From DATNPH01 sp036703315 (GTDB lineage Bacteria; Cyanobacteriota; Cyanobacteriia; Cyanobacteriales; Coleofasciculaceae), in assembly GCA_036703315.1 (NCBI GenBank), contig DATNPH010000032.1:39601-103600 (forward strand): a stretch of 64,000 nt of DNA, read 5' to 3'. The position numbers were made by a program, and so were the translations under genes. This document shows positions 1 through 8,403 of the stretch, piece after piece. Below the pieces are notes generated by a model, which had not been told where the DNA came from, ran no database searches, and worked only from the letters and a program-made list of their open reading frames with translations. Each line of letters opens with the position of its first letter. Positions within the stretch are counted from its first letter, which is position 1.

Positions 1-79
1 TTTCTGGTTTCACTGAACCGTAGTAGCGGCTACGGGGATACAGAAGATTTTGTTTACCTACTGAGTTAGAATCTACCAT
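1..79 (-). CDS. Small conserved cyanobacterial protein, N-terminal fragment
   Basis: A reading frame opens with ATG at 79 on the minus strand and runs off the window after 26 codons. The visible N-terminus begins MVDSNSVGKQNLLYPRSRYY. The LYPRSRYYG stretch resembles the start of a small cyanobacterial family that I recall as DUF7219; this is from memory and was not searched. A GGGAG ribosome-binding site lies about 6 bases before the ATG. It lies downstream of treY on the same strand, but a terminator-like hairpin separates them, so it is probably transcribed separately. Confidence 0.6.
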   Translation of the reverse strand, partial: MVDSNSVGKQNLLYPRSRYYGSVKPE

Positions 80-182
80 TACTTACTCCCTCTAGAAGAC
101 TCGGCTAATGCTCTCTGCTCAATTCATCTACAAAGCATTAGCTCTGTTGCACAGAGCTAATAGCTCTGAATAGTCAATTATC

Positions 183-213
183 AAATAAAAACCCCAGCTT
201 ACTTGTACTGGGG
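183..213 (-). terminator. Rho-independent terminator after treY
   Basis: Read on the minus strand, CCCCAG and CTGGGG form a stem around a 10-base loop, followed at once by TTTTTATTT. It sits about 170 bases past the treY stop and before the next minus-strand gene, so it most likely ends the treZ-treZ-treY transcript. Apart from this hairpin I see nothing in 80-382. Confidence 0.7.
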
Positions 214-382
214 CTTGCAAGCTATTTATCTGCTTATCTTAGTACTTCTAAGCTATCATCATCAAAACTCACCTACTGCCTACCTCAAGTCAAGTATTTA
301 TATTACGTCAGGTAGTGTAAATGAATACATTTGGCTGAGAGGAAGCCGATCAATTACAGTGGTTCTGATTTCAAGATCACGA

Positions 383-3178
383 TTAGGAGTTGCGCTGGCT
401 AATTAGCAATGCTACGGGGAAGTGTTGTAGAATCTGCCCGATCGCGCCACTCTCCGAAATCGTCTGATTAGTGATAGCATCTCGCCAGGTAGAGGGTGAA
501 CCTTGCGGTAGCTGTAAGTGAGTATCTGCCCAAACCTGTTCACCAAGAGGATACTCTCCGGGTTGAACCAGCGTCGTGAGGAATCGGGGTGCTATAGTGA
601 TCGCGATCGTATCACCAAAGCTTCTCGCAAACGCCACAACATGCTCCTTGAACTTACCACCCACCTCCAGAGGCAAGTAATCTCCTTTCTGGAAAACTTC
701 CAAATTCTCTTTTCTCGCCTGAAGAACCTTGTGAGTTAGAAACAGCTTAATCCTGCCGTCTTCCTTGCTAGAGAATAGCTGATCAATCAGCTTCAGACTA
801 TCCGTCTTGGCTTTATCTTTGATATCCTTCAAACACGAAATTCGCTGCTCATAGTCAACCGGACGACGGTTATCAGGATCTACCATACTCAAATCCCATA
901 ACTCCGTTCCCTGATAGGTATCAGGCACACCTGGCGCTGTATATTTCAGCAATACTTGTGAAAGAGAGTTAAAAATTCCATAACTAGCTACCCACTTCTG
1001 GAAAGGCAGAAATTCTTTCATGAATTCATTCGATTCAGAAGGCTCTAAAACCTTCTCTACAAAGCTAAGAAATCCCTCTTCATAATCACTATCAGGGCGT
1101 AGCCAAGCTGTATGAAGTTTAGCTTCTCTTACGGACTTGAGCATATAGTCTTTAACCCGTCCAATAAACGAAGCATTCTCACTTTCATCAAATGGATAAC
1201 AACCCACCAATGTCTGATAAAAGAAGTATTCATCATTGGGAACAGGAGCCGCTTTCCCCCTAACATCACTTTTCTGGGAGCGATTGATCTCACTCCAAGT
1301 TTTTACCTGTTTTTCCCATTCTTCCGGGATTTCTGAAAGCACATTCAATCTTGCTCGAACATCCTCACCTCGTTTGGTGTCATGGGTTGCCGTAGCATTC
1401 ATCTTGTGCGGCCAATCAGTCATTTGTTTTTGATTGACCTCATGAAACTCCTCCAGGGGAATGCCAAATTTCCCCGGATTTCCTCCCACTTCATTCAAGG
1501 CTAGAAGTCGGTTATACAGATAAAAGAGTGTGTCCTCAATCCCTTTCGCCATCAGAGGCCCACTCAATTGTTGCAGCCTCATGACGAAGTGAAGCCGGAG
1601 AGCTTTTTGTTCTTCTGTTAACGACTCTTCCCATTCAAGCAATAGCAACTTTTCGATGAAGTTAAGTTCGTTCAAGAGTAGCGGAATTCGCCCTCTCGCT
1701 TGTTCGATAACTTGCTTAATGTAGAAACCATCCTCTTCACTCAACCCATCCCCATTGACGTAGGTACGATAAACTGGGAAAAGCACTAGCACTTCCGAAA
1801 GGGTTCTTTTCAAACCATTCATGGTAAAGTCAATGCCCAACCGGGATTGACCCGCTATTTTCTTCAGAATTTGAGCCAGATTGTCTACATCTCCCGCCAA
1901 ATTCTTCTCGACGATTAGCTGTTTTTTATCAATAAACAGCTGCTCGTAAGAGCTTTCAAAGCGAGTAAATCTAGTGTAGATATCAGTAAACTGATTTTCA
2001 CTCTCAGTTCGGCAGAAAATACCATTGACGTAATTCAAGAAATCATAGCCACTTGTTCCCTGAACAGGCCAACCCTCAGGTAGGTCTTCTTCAAGTTCCA
2101 AAATCTTTTCAACAGTGATGTAAATATCTCCTGTTTTTTGTCGGAGTCGCTTCAGATATTCCGTTGGGTCATACAGTCCATCAATGTGGTCTATTCTTAA
2201 CCCAGTTACTTTTCCTTGTTCAACTAGCTGGTTTACAAAATCGTGAGTTTTGTGAAAAACCTTGATTTCTTGTACCCTCATAGAAATCAGTTCATTAACG
2301 GTAAAAAATCTGCGATAATTGATTTCTTCCGCACCGACTTTCCAAAATGATAGACGGTAGAACTGTTCGTTTAGCAAATTATCCAGAAGATTAAAACTTT
2401 CTGGGTTTCCCTTTTCGCCATTAAAAATCTTTACATTGCCATCAACAAATTCTTTGACTTCAGGATTTTGTGTATACAGTTCCCACAAAAGTACTTTGAC
2501 AAAGGCTATCTGGGCATATCGTTCCTTGCCCTTGATTTCGCTGGGTACGCTTTTTATCAGATGAAGAATACCCAGTAACTTGAGAAAATCTGGATGACGC
2601 TTCCCTATTTCTCTTGCTACCTGTCCCAAATTTTGACTGATAAATTTGCCATAAGATTCGATTCGGACTGGCAATTTTAAACTGTAGTAATTGACGCTTA
2701 ACCCACTCTCCTCATAGTTGAGTTGAATCTCGCCATTCTGCAAAGCTTCGCCATAAAAGTTACCCAACATCGGGGCAAGAACTCGCCCCTTAATATCTTC
2801 ATACGCCTGATCCCATTCAATGTCGAAGTAATCAGAAAAATCTGAATCAAGCCCATTTTCGAGAACATCCATCAGCCAATCGTTTTGGCTATCATAAGCC
2901 ATGTGATTAGGTACAATATCCTGCACCCATCCCATGTCATGGTGCTTGATTTCCTTCACCAAGGATTCAAAATCTTCTGATGTTCCCAGTTCAGGATTTA
3001 GTTGACTGGGGTCAACGACATCATAGCCGTGAGTACTACCTTCTCTAGCTTTAAATATTGGCGAAGCATAGAGGTCAGAAATTCCTAAGTCAGAAAGATA
3101 AGCAATGATATTTTTTGCCGCCTCAAACTTAAATTCTGAATGAAATTGAATCCGGTAAGTAGCTGCTGGAATCCGCAT
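383..3178 (-). CDS. treY: Malto-oligosyltrehalose synthase (TreY)
   Basis: TreY is a GH13-family glucosylmutase that converts the reducing-end alpha-1,4 bond of a malto-oligosaccharide to alpha-1,1, giving maltooligosyl trehalose, which TreZ then cleaves. The protein starts MRIPAATYRIQFH. It carries the GH13 regions DIVPNH, GLRIDHIDGL (nucleophile near D330), TVEKILE (acid/base near E357) and ATHDTKRGEDVRAR (near D600). The length of 931 residues is normal for the family. I chose ATG 3178 because GAGGAG lies about 10 bases before it; an in-frame ATG at 3199 itself overlaps that Shine-Dalgarno. It is the last gene of a treZ-treZ-treY transcription unit, 82 bases after the second treZ. Trehalose made from glycogen-type glucans is a typical cyanobacterial desiccation and salt protectant. 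Confidence 0.95.
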   Translation of the reverse strand: MRIPAATYRIQFHSEFKFEAAKNIIAYLSDLGISDLYASPIFKAREGSTHGYDVVDPSQLNPELGTSEDFESLVKEIKHHDMGWVQDIVPNHMAYDSQNDWLMDVLENGLDSDFSDYFDIEWDQAYEDIKGRVLAPMLGNFYGEALQNGEIQLNYEESGLSVNYYSLKLPVRIESYGKFISQNLGQVAREIGKRHPDFLKLLGILHLIKSVPSEIKGKERYAQIAFVKVLLWELYTQNPEVKEFVDGNVKIFNGEKGNPESFNLLDNLLNEQFYRLSFWKVGAEEINYRRFFTVNELISMRVQEIKVFHKTHDFVNQLVEQGKVTGLRIDHIDGLYDPTEYLKRLRQKTGDIYITVEKILELEEDLPEGWPVQGTSGYDFLNYVNGIFCRTESENQFTDIYTRFTRFESSYEQLFIDKKQLIVEKNLAGDVDNLAQILKKIAGQSRLGIDFTMNGLKRTLSEVLVLFPVYRTYVNGDGLSEEDGFYIKQVIEQARGRIPLLLNELNFIEKLLLLEWEESLTEEQKALRLHFVMRLQQLSGPLMAKGIEDTLFYLYNRLLALNEVGGNPGKFGIPLEEFHEVNQKQMTDWPHKMNATATHDTKRGEDVRARLNVLSEIPEEWEKQVKTWSEINRSQKSDVRGKAAPVPNDEYFFYQTLVGCYPFDESENASFIGRVKDYMLKSVREAKLHTAWLRPDSDYEEGFLSFVEKVLEPSESNEFMKEFLPFQKWVASYGIFNSLSQVLLKYTAPGVPDTYQGTELWDLSMVDPDNRRPVDYEQRISCLKDIKDKAKTDSLKLIDQLFSSKEDGRIKLFLTHKVLQARKENLEVFQKGDYLPLEVGGKFKEHVVAFARSFGDTIAITIAPRFLTTLVQPGEYPLGEQVWADTHLQLPQGSPSTWRDAITNQTISESGAIGQILQHFPVALLISQRNS

Positions 3179-3260
3179 GATTGAATTATCACTCCTCATA
3201 AATGTTTCTTGTTACTACTTGTAGGTGCTTGATTAATGCACCTGACAATTTATATATTCG

Positions 3261-5093
3261 TTATTGTGTGAGTGTTTCCAGTTCATAGAGAGTAAAGCTA
3301 TAGGGACGAAGTGTTACTTCCTGTTCATCGATTAGTCTTTCTGGCATAGTAGAACCTGAACCCATCCATCTAGTATCGGAAGAATCTAGAATTTTTTGCC
3401 AGATTCTACCTGAAGCCGATTGGAATGTAACAGCTTTATCATTGAAGTTCATTAGGCAAAAGACTTGGCTTTCATTACTTCCTCGGCGGAGAAGCAGTAG
3501 CTTATCTTCTTCAATAACCGAGGATTCTAGATTTTGCTTATCGAGGTGTTTCAGGGCTGGGATCGTCCGGCGTAATTGAATTAAGTGCTGATAAAGTTCT
3601 AGTAGCACTTTGTGTTTGCCTTCTTGCCGTTTCTCCCAGTTCAACTGGCATTTCTGAAAAGTCTCAGGGCTGAACGGATCGATGAACTCTCCTTCAATAC
3701 GGAATTCGCCAAAATCTTTTTTTCGCCCCTCTCTCACTACCGTAACTAAATCTGGGTCTGTGTGACTTACAAAGTAAAGGAAAGGGGCATCTTCTGCGTA
3801 CTCTTCTCCCATAAATATTAGGGGAATGTTAGGGGAAAGTAGGAGTACGCCAGCCGCTAGTTTTAAGGCTTCAAATGATACTAGATGAGTTAAGCGATCG
3901 CCTAGCATCCGATTCCCAACTTGGTCGTGATTTTGGATGAAAACCACAAACTGATGACCAGGGATAACGCTTGAATCACTGCCATGAAATTTTTTGCGGA
4001 AAGGCGAGTATTGCCCCGAGTAAACAAAACCTTCTTTAAAAGCTTTCGCCAGCTGCTCACATTTCCCGTAATCTTTGTAGTACCCAGCCTGTTCGCCTGT
4101 TAGTACAGTATGCAAACAATGATGGAAAGCATCGTTCCACTGAGCATCTATACCATATCCACCCGATTCAATTGGACGAATAACCTTAGTATCACTTAAA
4201 TCGTTCTCTGCGGTTAAATAAAGTTTCCGACCTTGTTTCTTGGAAAGGGCATCTACATTTTCTGCTAATTCTTGTAAGAAGTGTTTGACCCCAATATCAA
4301 ATATGTTATCGCTGGCATCTAAGCGCAGAGCATCAATGTGAAAATTTTCAAACCAATACAGCGCATTTTCAATAAAGTAATTCCGCACGCCGTAACTGTA
4401 TTCCTTATCAAAGTTGATGGCATTACCCCAAGCCGTTTTATAGCTTTCTGTAAAGTACGGGCCATAATCACTCATACAGTTTCCTTCTGGACCAAAGTGA
4501 TTGTAAATCACGTCTAGAATGATTGATATCCCCTGTTGGTGAGCTGCATTGACAAGTTTTTTTAGTCCTTCGGAACCACCGTAAGAATGCTGCGCCGCGT
4601 AAGGAAAAACCCCATCATATCCCCAATTTCTATTGCCGGGAAATTGTCCTATCGGCATTAGTTCGATCGCATTTATCCCAAACTCGTACAACTCCCGTAA
4701 GCGAGGAATAATTGCTTCAAATGTTCCCTCAGGAGTAAAGGTGCCGACATGCAGTTCATAGATAATCATTTCCTCTAAGGAAATACCAGACCAACCGATA
4801 TCAGTCCAGTTCATCTTACTATGATCGACCACCTCAGAAGGACCATGTACATTCTTCGGTTGAGAGTGTGAAGCGGGGTCAGGTCTATCTATCTCTCCTC
4901 GAAGTTGATAGAAATAAAGTGTTCCTGGCTCAATATCTTCAGCTAGTACCTTAAAGTATCCCCATTCATCTTTTTGCATGGGCATTAGGCGATGAGCAGG
5001 GGAGACTATTTTTACAGCTACTTCTTCGTAAGCCGGTGCCCAAACGGTAAATTCACAACGACTGTTGCCAAGATAATCCGAGCCGATTTTCAT
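3261..5093 (-). CDS. treZ: TreZ paralogue with altered active-site surroundings
   Basis: This is a second GH13 malto-oligosyltrehalose trehalohydrolase, 610 residues, aligning end to end with the upstream copy at roughly three-quarters identity by eye. The three catalytic carboxylates are present in RLDASDN, TAENDLSD and QNHDQVGN. Neighbouring positions differ from the other copy: RLDAIHAI has become RLDASDNI (loss of the His after the nucleophile region), SDDFHHALH has become NDAFHHCLH, and SDASDRPGH has become SDSSVIPGH. Such changes suggest relaxed or shifted function after duplication. I place the start at MKIGSDY by analogy with the paralogue; an in-frame GTG at 5117 is the alternative. 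It follows the other treZ by 177 bases and precedes treY. Confidence 0.88.
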   Translation of the reverse strand: MKIGSDYLGNSRCEFTVWAPAYEEVAVKIVSPAHRLMPMQKDEWGYFKVLAEDIEPGTLYFYQLRGEIDRPDPASHSQPKNVHGPSEVVDHSKMNWTDIGWSGISLEEMIIYELHVGTFTPEGTFEAIIPRLRELYEFGINAIELMPIGQFPGNRNWGYDGVFPYAAQHSYGGSEGLKKLVNAAHQQGISIILDVIYNHFGPEGNCMSDYGPYFTESYKTAWGNAINFDKEYSYGVRNYFIENALYWFENFHIDALRLDASDNIFDIGVKHFLQELAENVDALSKKQGRKLYLTAENDLSDTKVIRPIESGGYGIDAQWNDAFHHCLHTVLTGEQAGYYKDYGKCEQLAKAFKEGFVYSGQYSPFRKKFHGSDSSVIPGHQFVVFIQNHDQVGNRMLGDRLTHLVSFEALKLAAGVLLLSPNIPLIFMGEEYAEDAPFLYFVSHTDPDLVTVVREGRKKDFGEFRIEGEFIDPFSPETFQKCQLNWEKRQEGKHKVLLELYQHLIQLRRTIPALKHLDKQNLESSVIEEDKLLLLRRGSNESQVFCLMNFNDKAVTFQSASGRIWQKILDSSDTRWMGSGSTMPERLIDEQEVTLRPYSFTLYELETLTQ

Positions 5094-5134
5094 TTTTAAT
5101 TCTTTAATATCCCTCACTCACAATCAGCGAATTT

Positions 5135-5190
5135 GGTTTTGATTTTCCTCCTTTTGAAGCGGTCAAGCATCTTTCTATTGGAAGATACTT
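5135..5190. repeat. Duplicated treZ upstream segment, copy 1
   Basis: This stretch (ttttgattttcctcc ... catctttctattggaaga) closely matches 7321-7376, upstream of the other treZ. It shows that the tandem duplication included non-coding sequence as well as the gene. In this copy it lies about 42 bases upstream of the treZ paralogue start; in the other copy it lies about 215 bases upstream, so one of the two leaders has gained or lost sequence. Confidence 0.75.
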
Positions 5191-5270
5191 GAGCGTTAAG
5201 GTTCTGTAATTCCCCCCTTGGCAAGCAGAGCTAGGGGGGTAAGCGGGTCAATTCAACTTTTCCAAAAGGT

Positions 5271-7106
5271 CTATTGTGCTAGGGTTTCTAATTCATACAG
5301 GGCGAAACTTTGCGGGGAAATTGTCACTTCCTGGTCACGTATTAGTTTTTCTGGCATTGTAGAGCCTGAACCCATCCATTTAGCATCGGAAGAATCCAAA
5401 ATCTTTCGCCAGATACCATCGGAAGAGGTTGCTTGACAAGTAACCTCTTTGTCATTGAAGTTCATCAAGCCTAAAATTTGGCTTCCACCACTCCCACGGC
5501 GCAGAAGCAACAGCTTATCTTCCTCAACAGCAGATGCTTCTAGATTTTGCTTATCGAGAGTTTTCAAGGCAGGCATTGTGCGGCGTAACTGAATTAGATG
5601 CTGATAAAGTTCCAGCAGCGCTTTATGTTTGCCTTCTTGCCGTTTATCCCATTTCAATGTAGATTGCTGGAATGCATCAAGACTGAAGGGATCGATAAAC
5701 TCTCCTTCTGCATGGAAGTCGGCAAACTCTCGTTTTCTTCCCTGTCTTACTGCCTCAACTAAATCGGAGTCGGTGTGACTGATAAAGTAGAGGAAAGGAG
5801 AGTCTTCTCCGTACTCTTCACCCATAAATAGCATGGGAATGTAAGGAGAGAGTAACAGCGCACCCGCAGCAAGTTTCAAGCCTTCAAAAGAAACTAGATG
5901 AGTTAAGCGTTCACCGAGCATTCGATTACCAACTTGGTCATGATTTTGGGTGCAAACTACAAATTGATGACCGGGGCGATCGCTTGCATCACTCCCATGA
6001 TATCTTTTCCGATGAGGAGCGTATTCCCAGGAGTAAACAAAGCTTTCTTTATAGGCTTTCGCTAGCTGTTCAACTTTGCCAAAATCTTGGTAATATCCCG
6101 TCTGCTCTCCTGTGAGCACTGTATGAAGGGCGTGATGGAAATCATCACTCCATTGGGCATCCATGCCATGTCCACCCAGCTCTCTTTCGCGAATTACTCG
6201 AACGTCATTTAAATCGCTTTCAGCAATCAAATACAGTTTCCTACCTACACTATTAGAAAGGGCTTCAACTTTCTCTGCCATTTCTTGCAGAATGTGTTTC
6301 GCCCCTAAATCATAAATAGCGTGAATAGCGTCTAAGCGTAGCGCATCAAAGTGATAATGCTGGAACCAGTACAGGGCATTTTCAATAAAGTAATTACGCA
6401 CCCCGTCGCTGTAAATATCATCAAAATTCATCGCCATGCCCCACGGAGTTTTGTACATCTCCGTAAAGTAGGGACCATATTGACTGGTGTAGTTTCCTTC
6501 GGGACCAAAGTGGTTGTAAACTACATCGAGAATGACTGATAATCCCTCTCGGTGAGCGGCATCAATCAATTTTTTCAATCCTTCAGGACCCCCGTAGGAA
6601 TTCTGCACGGCATAGGTATAAGCCCCATCGTAGCCCCAGTTGCGATCGCCTGGAAATTGAGCAACAGGCATAATCTCAATGGCATTAATTCCAAACTCGC
6701 GCAACTCTCTTAAGCGAGGAATCATCGATTCAAAAGTTCCTTCTGGGGTGAACGTGCCAACGTGCAGTTCATAGATAATCATGTCCTCTAAAGGAATACC
6801 AGACCAATCAGAGTCAGTCCAATTCATCTTGCTATGATCGACGACCTCAGAAGGACCATGGACATCTTTAGGTTGATAATGGGAGGCGGGATCAGGCCTA
6901 TCCGTATCTCCTGCAATTTTGTAAAAATAAAGTGTTCCTGGCTCAATGCCTTCAGCTAGTACCTTAAAGTACCCCTGCTCATCCTTTTGCATCGGGATAA
7001 GGCGCTGTTCAGGAGAAACGATTTGTACAGCTACCTCTTCGTGAGAGGGTGCCCAAACAATAAATTCACAACGATTGTTACCAAGATAATCAGAGCCGAT
7101 TTTCAC
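5271..7106 (-). CDS. treZ: Malto-oligosyltrehalose trehalohydrolase (TreZ)
   Basis: TreZ hydrolyses maltooligosyl trehalose to free trehalose and a shortened malto-oligosaccharide. The 611-residue protein has an N-terminal CBM48/E-set-like domain (CEFIVWAPSHEEVAV), then the GH13 barrel with DVVYNHFGPEGN, RLDAIHAI (nucleophile near D259), IAESDLND (acid/base near E296) and QNHDQVGN (near D390), and a C-terminal beta domain ending near YELETLAQ. All expected catalytic and flanking residues are present, including the His after the nucleophile, so this is the copy most likely to carry normal TreZ activity. It is the first gene of the minus-strand treZ-treZ-treY unit. Confidence 0.95.
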   Translation of the reverse strand: MKIGSDYLGNNRCEFIVWAPSHEEVAVQIVSPEQRLIPMQKDEQGYFKVLAEGIEPGTLYFYKIAGDTDRPDPASHYQPKDVHGPSEVVDHSKMNWTDSDWSGIPLEDMIIYELHVGTFTPEGTFESMIPRLRELREFGINAIEIMPVAQFPGDRNWGYDGAYTYAVQNSYGGPEGLKKLIDAAHREGLSVILDVVYNHFGPEGNYTSQYGPYFTEMYKTPWGMAMNFDDIYSDGVRNYFIENALYWFQHYHFDALRLDAIHAIYDLGAKHILQEMAEKVEALSNSVGRKLYLIAESDLNDVRVIRERELGGHGMDAQWSDDFHHALHTVLTGEQTGYYQDFGKVEQLAKAYKESFVYSWEYAPHRKRYHGSDASDRPGHQFVVCTQNHDQVGNRMLGERLTHLVSFEGLKLAAGALLLSPYIPMLFMGEEYGEDSPFLYFISHTDSDLVEAVRQGRKREFADFHAEGEFIDPFSLDAFQQSTLKWDKRQEGKHKALLELYQHLIQLRRTMPALKTLDKQNLEASAVEEDKLLLLRRGSGGSQILGLMNFNDKEVTCQATSSDGIWRKILDSSDAKWMGSGSTMPEKLIRDQEVTISPQSFALYELETLAQ

Positions 7107-7320
7107 CTTATAATTTCCTTTTTGGATCTAGGTCTTTTTGAGATAAAGCTACCAAGGCTTTTAGTTCTTCCAGAATCATCAAGATTCTCAGTTCGATTAA
7201 CGTCCATCAGAAAACTAGCCACGCCGAAAAGGTGCCGCTAACTCCTAGTGAAGACTTCTACCCAGGTAAAATTAGTCCCTCTGGCTAAAGCTTCGTTTCA
7301 GACACAGGTTGAGCTAAATT

Positions 7321-7376
7321 GATTTTGATTTTCTCCTCTTTCAAGTGTAGGAGCATCTTTCTATTGGAAGAGATAA
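7321..7376. repeat. Duplicated treZ upstream segment, copy 2
   Basis: This is the partner of 5135-5190. The shared run catctttctattggaaga is identical and the flanking parts differ by scattered substitutions. It marks the far boundary of the treZ tandem duplication. Confidence 0.75.
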
Positions 7377-7739
7377 AATAATTGTTCTTTTTGTATAGAG
7401 CTGCACAGAATTCAATCCTTATAAACCCAGGCTAAAGTTGCCTACTAATTTGGTGTCGAAAGCAGCCAGATAAGCAATTTCCTGAGCTAACTTATCGGCG
7501 TCTACCTAAAGAGCGGTCGTTTGAGAAACCAATCTGTAACTTTGTGTAGACAGAATTAGTGATGGACTTAGCTTATTTTCTATAGTAATGGTTGTCATAG
7601 TTTCAATCCTCTAACGCACCGGAGAGGTATATACAGGGTGGGCAGGGCTCACCCTTTGATTTGTCTATTTCCTCAACATGAGTTTTGAAGAGCCCTACCT
7701 TGAAAGTTGAAAGTAGGAAGTGTGAAAAAAACTTTCTTG

Positions 7740-7767
7740 TTTTGACTTTTGACTTTTGACTTTTGAC
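7740..7767. repeat. Heptanucleotide short tandem repeat (TTTTGAC x4)
   Basis: Four perfect copies of TTTTGAC stand in a row. Heptanucleotide short tandemly repeated sequences of this type are known from filamentous cyanobacteria. The repeat creates a false open frame rich in KSQKSKVK on the minus strand. Confidence 0.9.
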
Positions 7768-7834
7768 TTCCAATAGAGCAGCACTAGTAACTTGTTGGCA
7801 TGGTAAGCTGTCGGTCACTTAAGTTGCATTGTGG

Positions 7835-7871
7835 ATAGGGAATGGGTAAAGGGGAATAGGGAATGGGTAAA
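7835..7871. repeat. 16-bp direct repeat
   Basis: The unit atagggaatgggtaaa occurs at 7835-7850 and again at 7856-7871 with a 5-base spacer. It resembles the low-complexity AATTCCC/GGGAATGGG repeats common between cyanobacterial genes; a related one is at 12382. Confidence 0.8.
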
Positions 7872-7876
7872 TTCAC

Positions 7877-7999
7877 ATCTTGCACCAGTCTCAACAAGCT
7901 TTGTTTTGTAGGGTGGGCAGTGGCGAGGACAGGTTCACAAGTTAAGAATAGCGTTGGTAGGCACTGCCCACCCTGTGCTTAATGACAAGGGTGCAAGAT
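7877..7999. repeat. Nested inverted-repeat element
   Basis: The outer arms ATCTTGCACC (7877-7886) and GGTGCAAGAT (7990-7999) are perfect inverted copies. Inside them a 13-bp perfect inverted pair AGGGTGGGCAGTG / CACTGCCCACCCT lies at 7910-7922 and 7962-7974. The whole 123-bp unit could fold into a long hairpin and looks like a non-coding miniature element. No clear target duplication is visible. Confidence 0.6.
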
Positions 8000-8201
8000 T
8001 TCAGTAAAGGTTGATTTAAAAGCCTTTTCCCCTTCCCCTTTTCCCCAAGCGATGAGATGGCTAGTCTAATGTGGAATAGCTTAGTACTAACTGGAGTACT
8101 CGTGTCTGTGTTGGTTTGTCTAGCCGCGATTTCTAATCGGCAGATATTTATCCAATGTGGGATGCACTCGCTTCATCCTTTACACTTCAGAGTTATTTAG
8201 T

Positions 8202-8310
8202 TAGGACTTACGCAAATATCCTTGTTTTGCCCCCGACCCCCCAAGCTTGGGGGAGAAAAATCTAGTTCCCCCCAGATTTGGGGGGATAGGGGGCGAGTGC
8301 GTGAGTCCTA
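8202..8310. mobile_element. 109-bp MITE with 13-bp inverted ends and 5-bp target duplication
   Basis: The ends TAGGACTTACGCA (8202-8214) and TGCGTGAGTCCTA (8298-8310) are inverted copies with one mismatch. The 5 bases TTAGT directly flank both sides (8197-8201 and 8311-8315), as expected of a target-site duplication. The interior has two palindromic G/C tracts (cccccaagcttggggg and ccccccagatttgggggg) and no coding capacity. It ends 93 bases before the ilvC start, so it may lie within or next to the ilvC promoter. Confidence 0.8.
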
Positions 8311-8403
8311 TTAGTAAAAGCGTCACGCTAACGCATCGTTTACGCATCGCGGTAAAATCAAGAGTCCGCAGACTCACAACCCTTGCTCAAGGAGATGCTT
8401 CAC

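Larger units (their letters stand above)
7107..8403. other. Repeat-rich intergenic region between treZ and ilvC
   Basis: About 1.3 kb separate the divergent treZ and ilvC starts. I find no convincing gene. It holds the duplicated treZ leader (7321-7376), a heptanucleotide tandem repeat (7740-7767), a 16-bp direct repeat (7835-7871), a nested inverted-repeat element (7877-7999) and a miniature transposable element (8202-8310), each listed separately. Promoters for both genes must lie here, but I cannot place them confidently. Confidence 0.7.

Noticed and set aside
203..406. 67-codon plus-strand frame at the window start
   Set aside because: It crosses the treY terminator hairpin and overlaps the treY 3' end, with no supporting signal.
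7603..7818. 71-codon minus-strand frame
   Set aside because: It is generated by the TTTTGAC tandem repeat and other intergenic repeats, with no ribosome-binding site or family resemblance.
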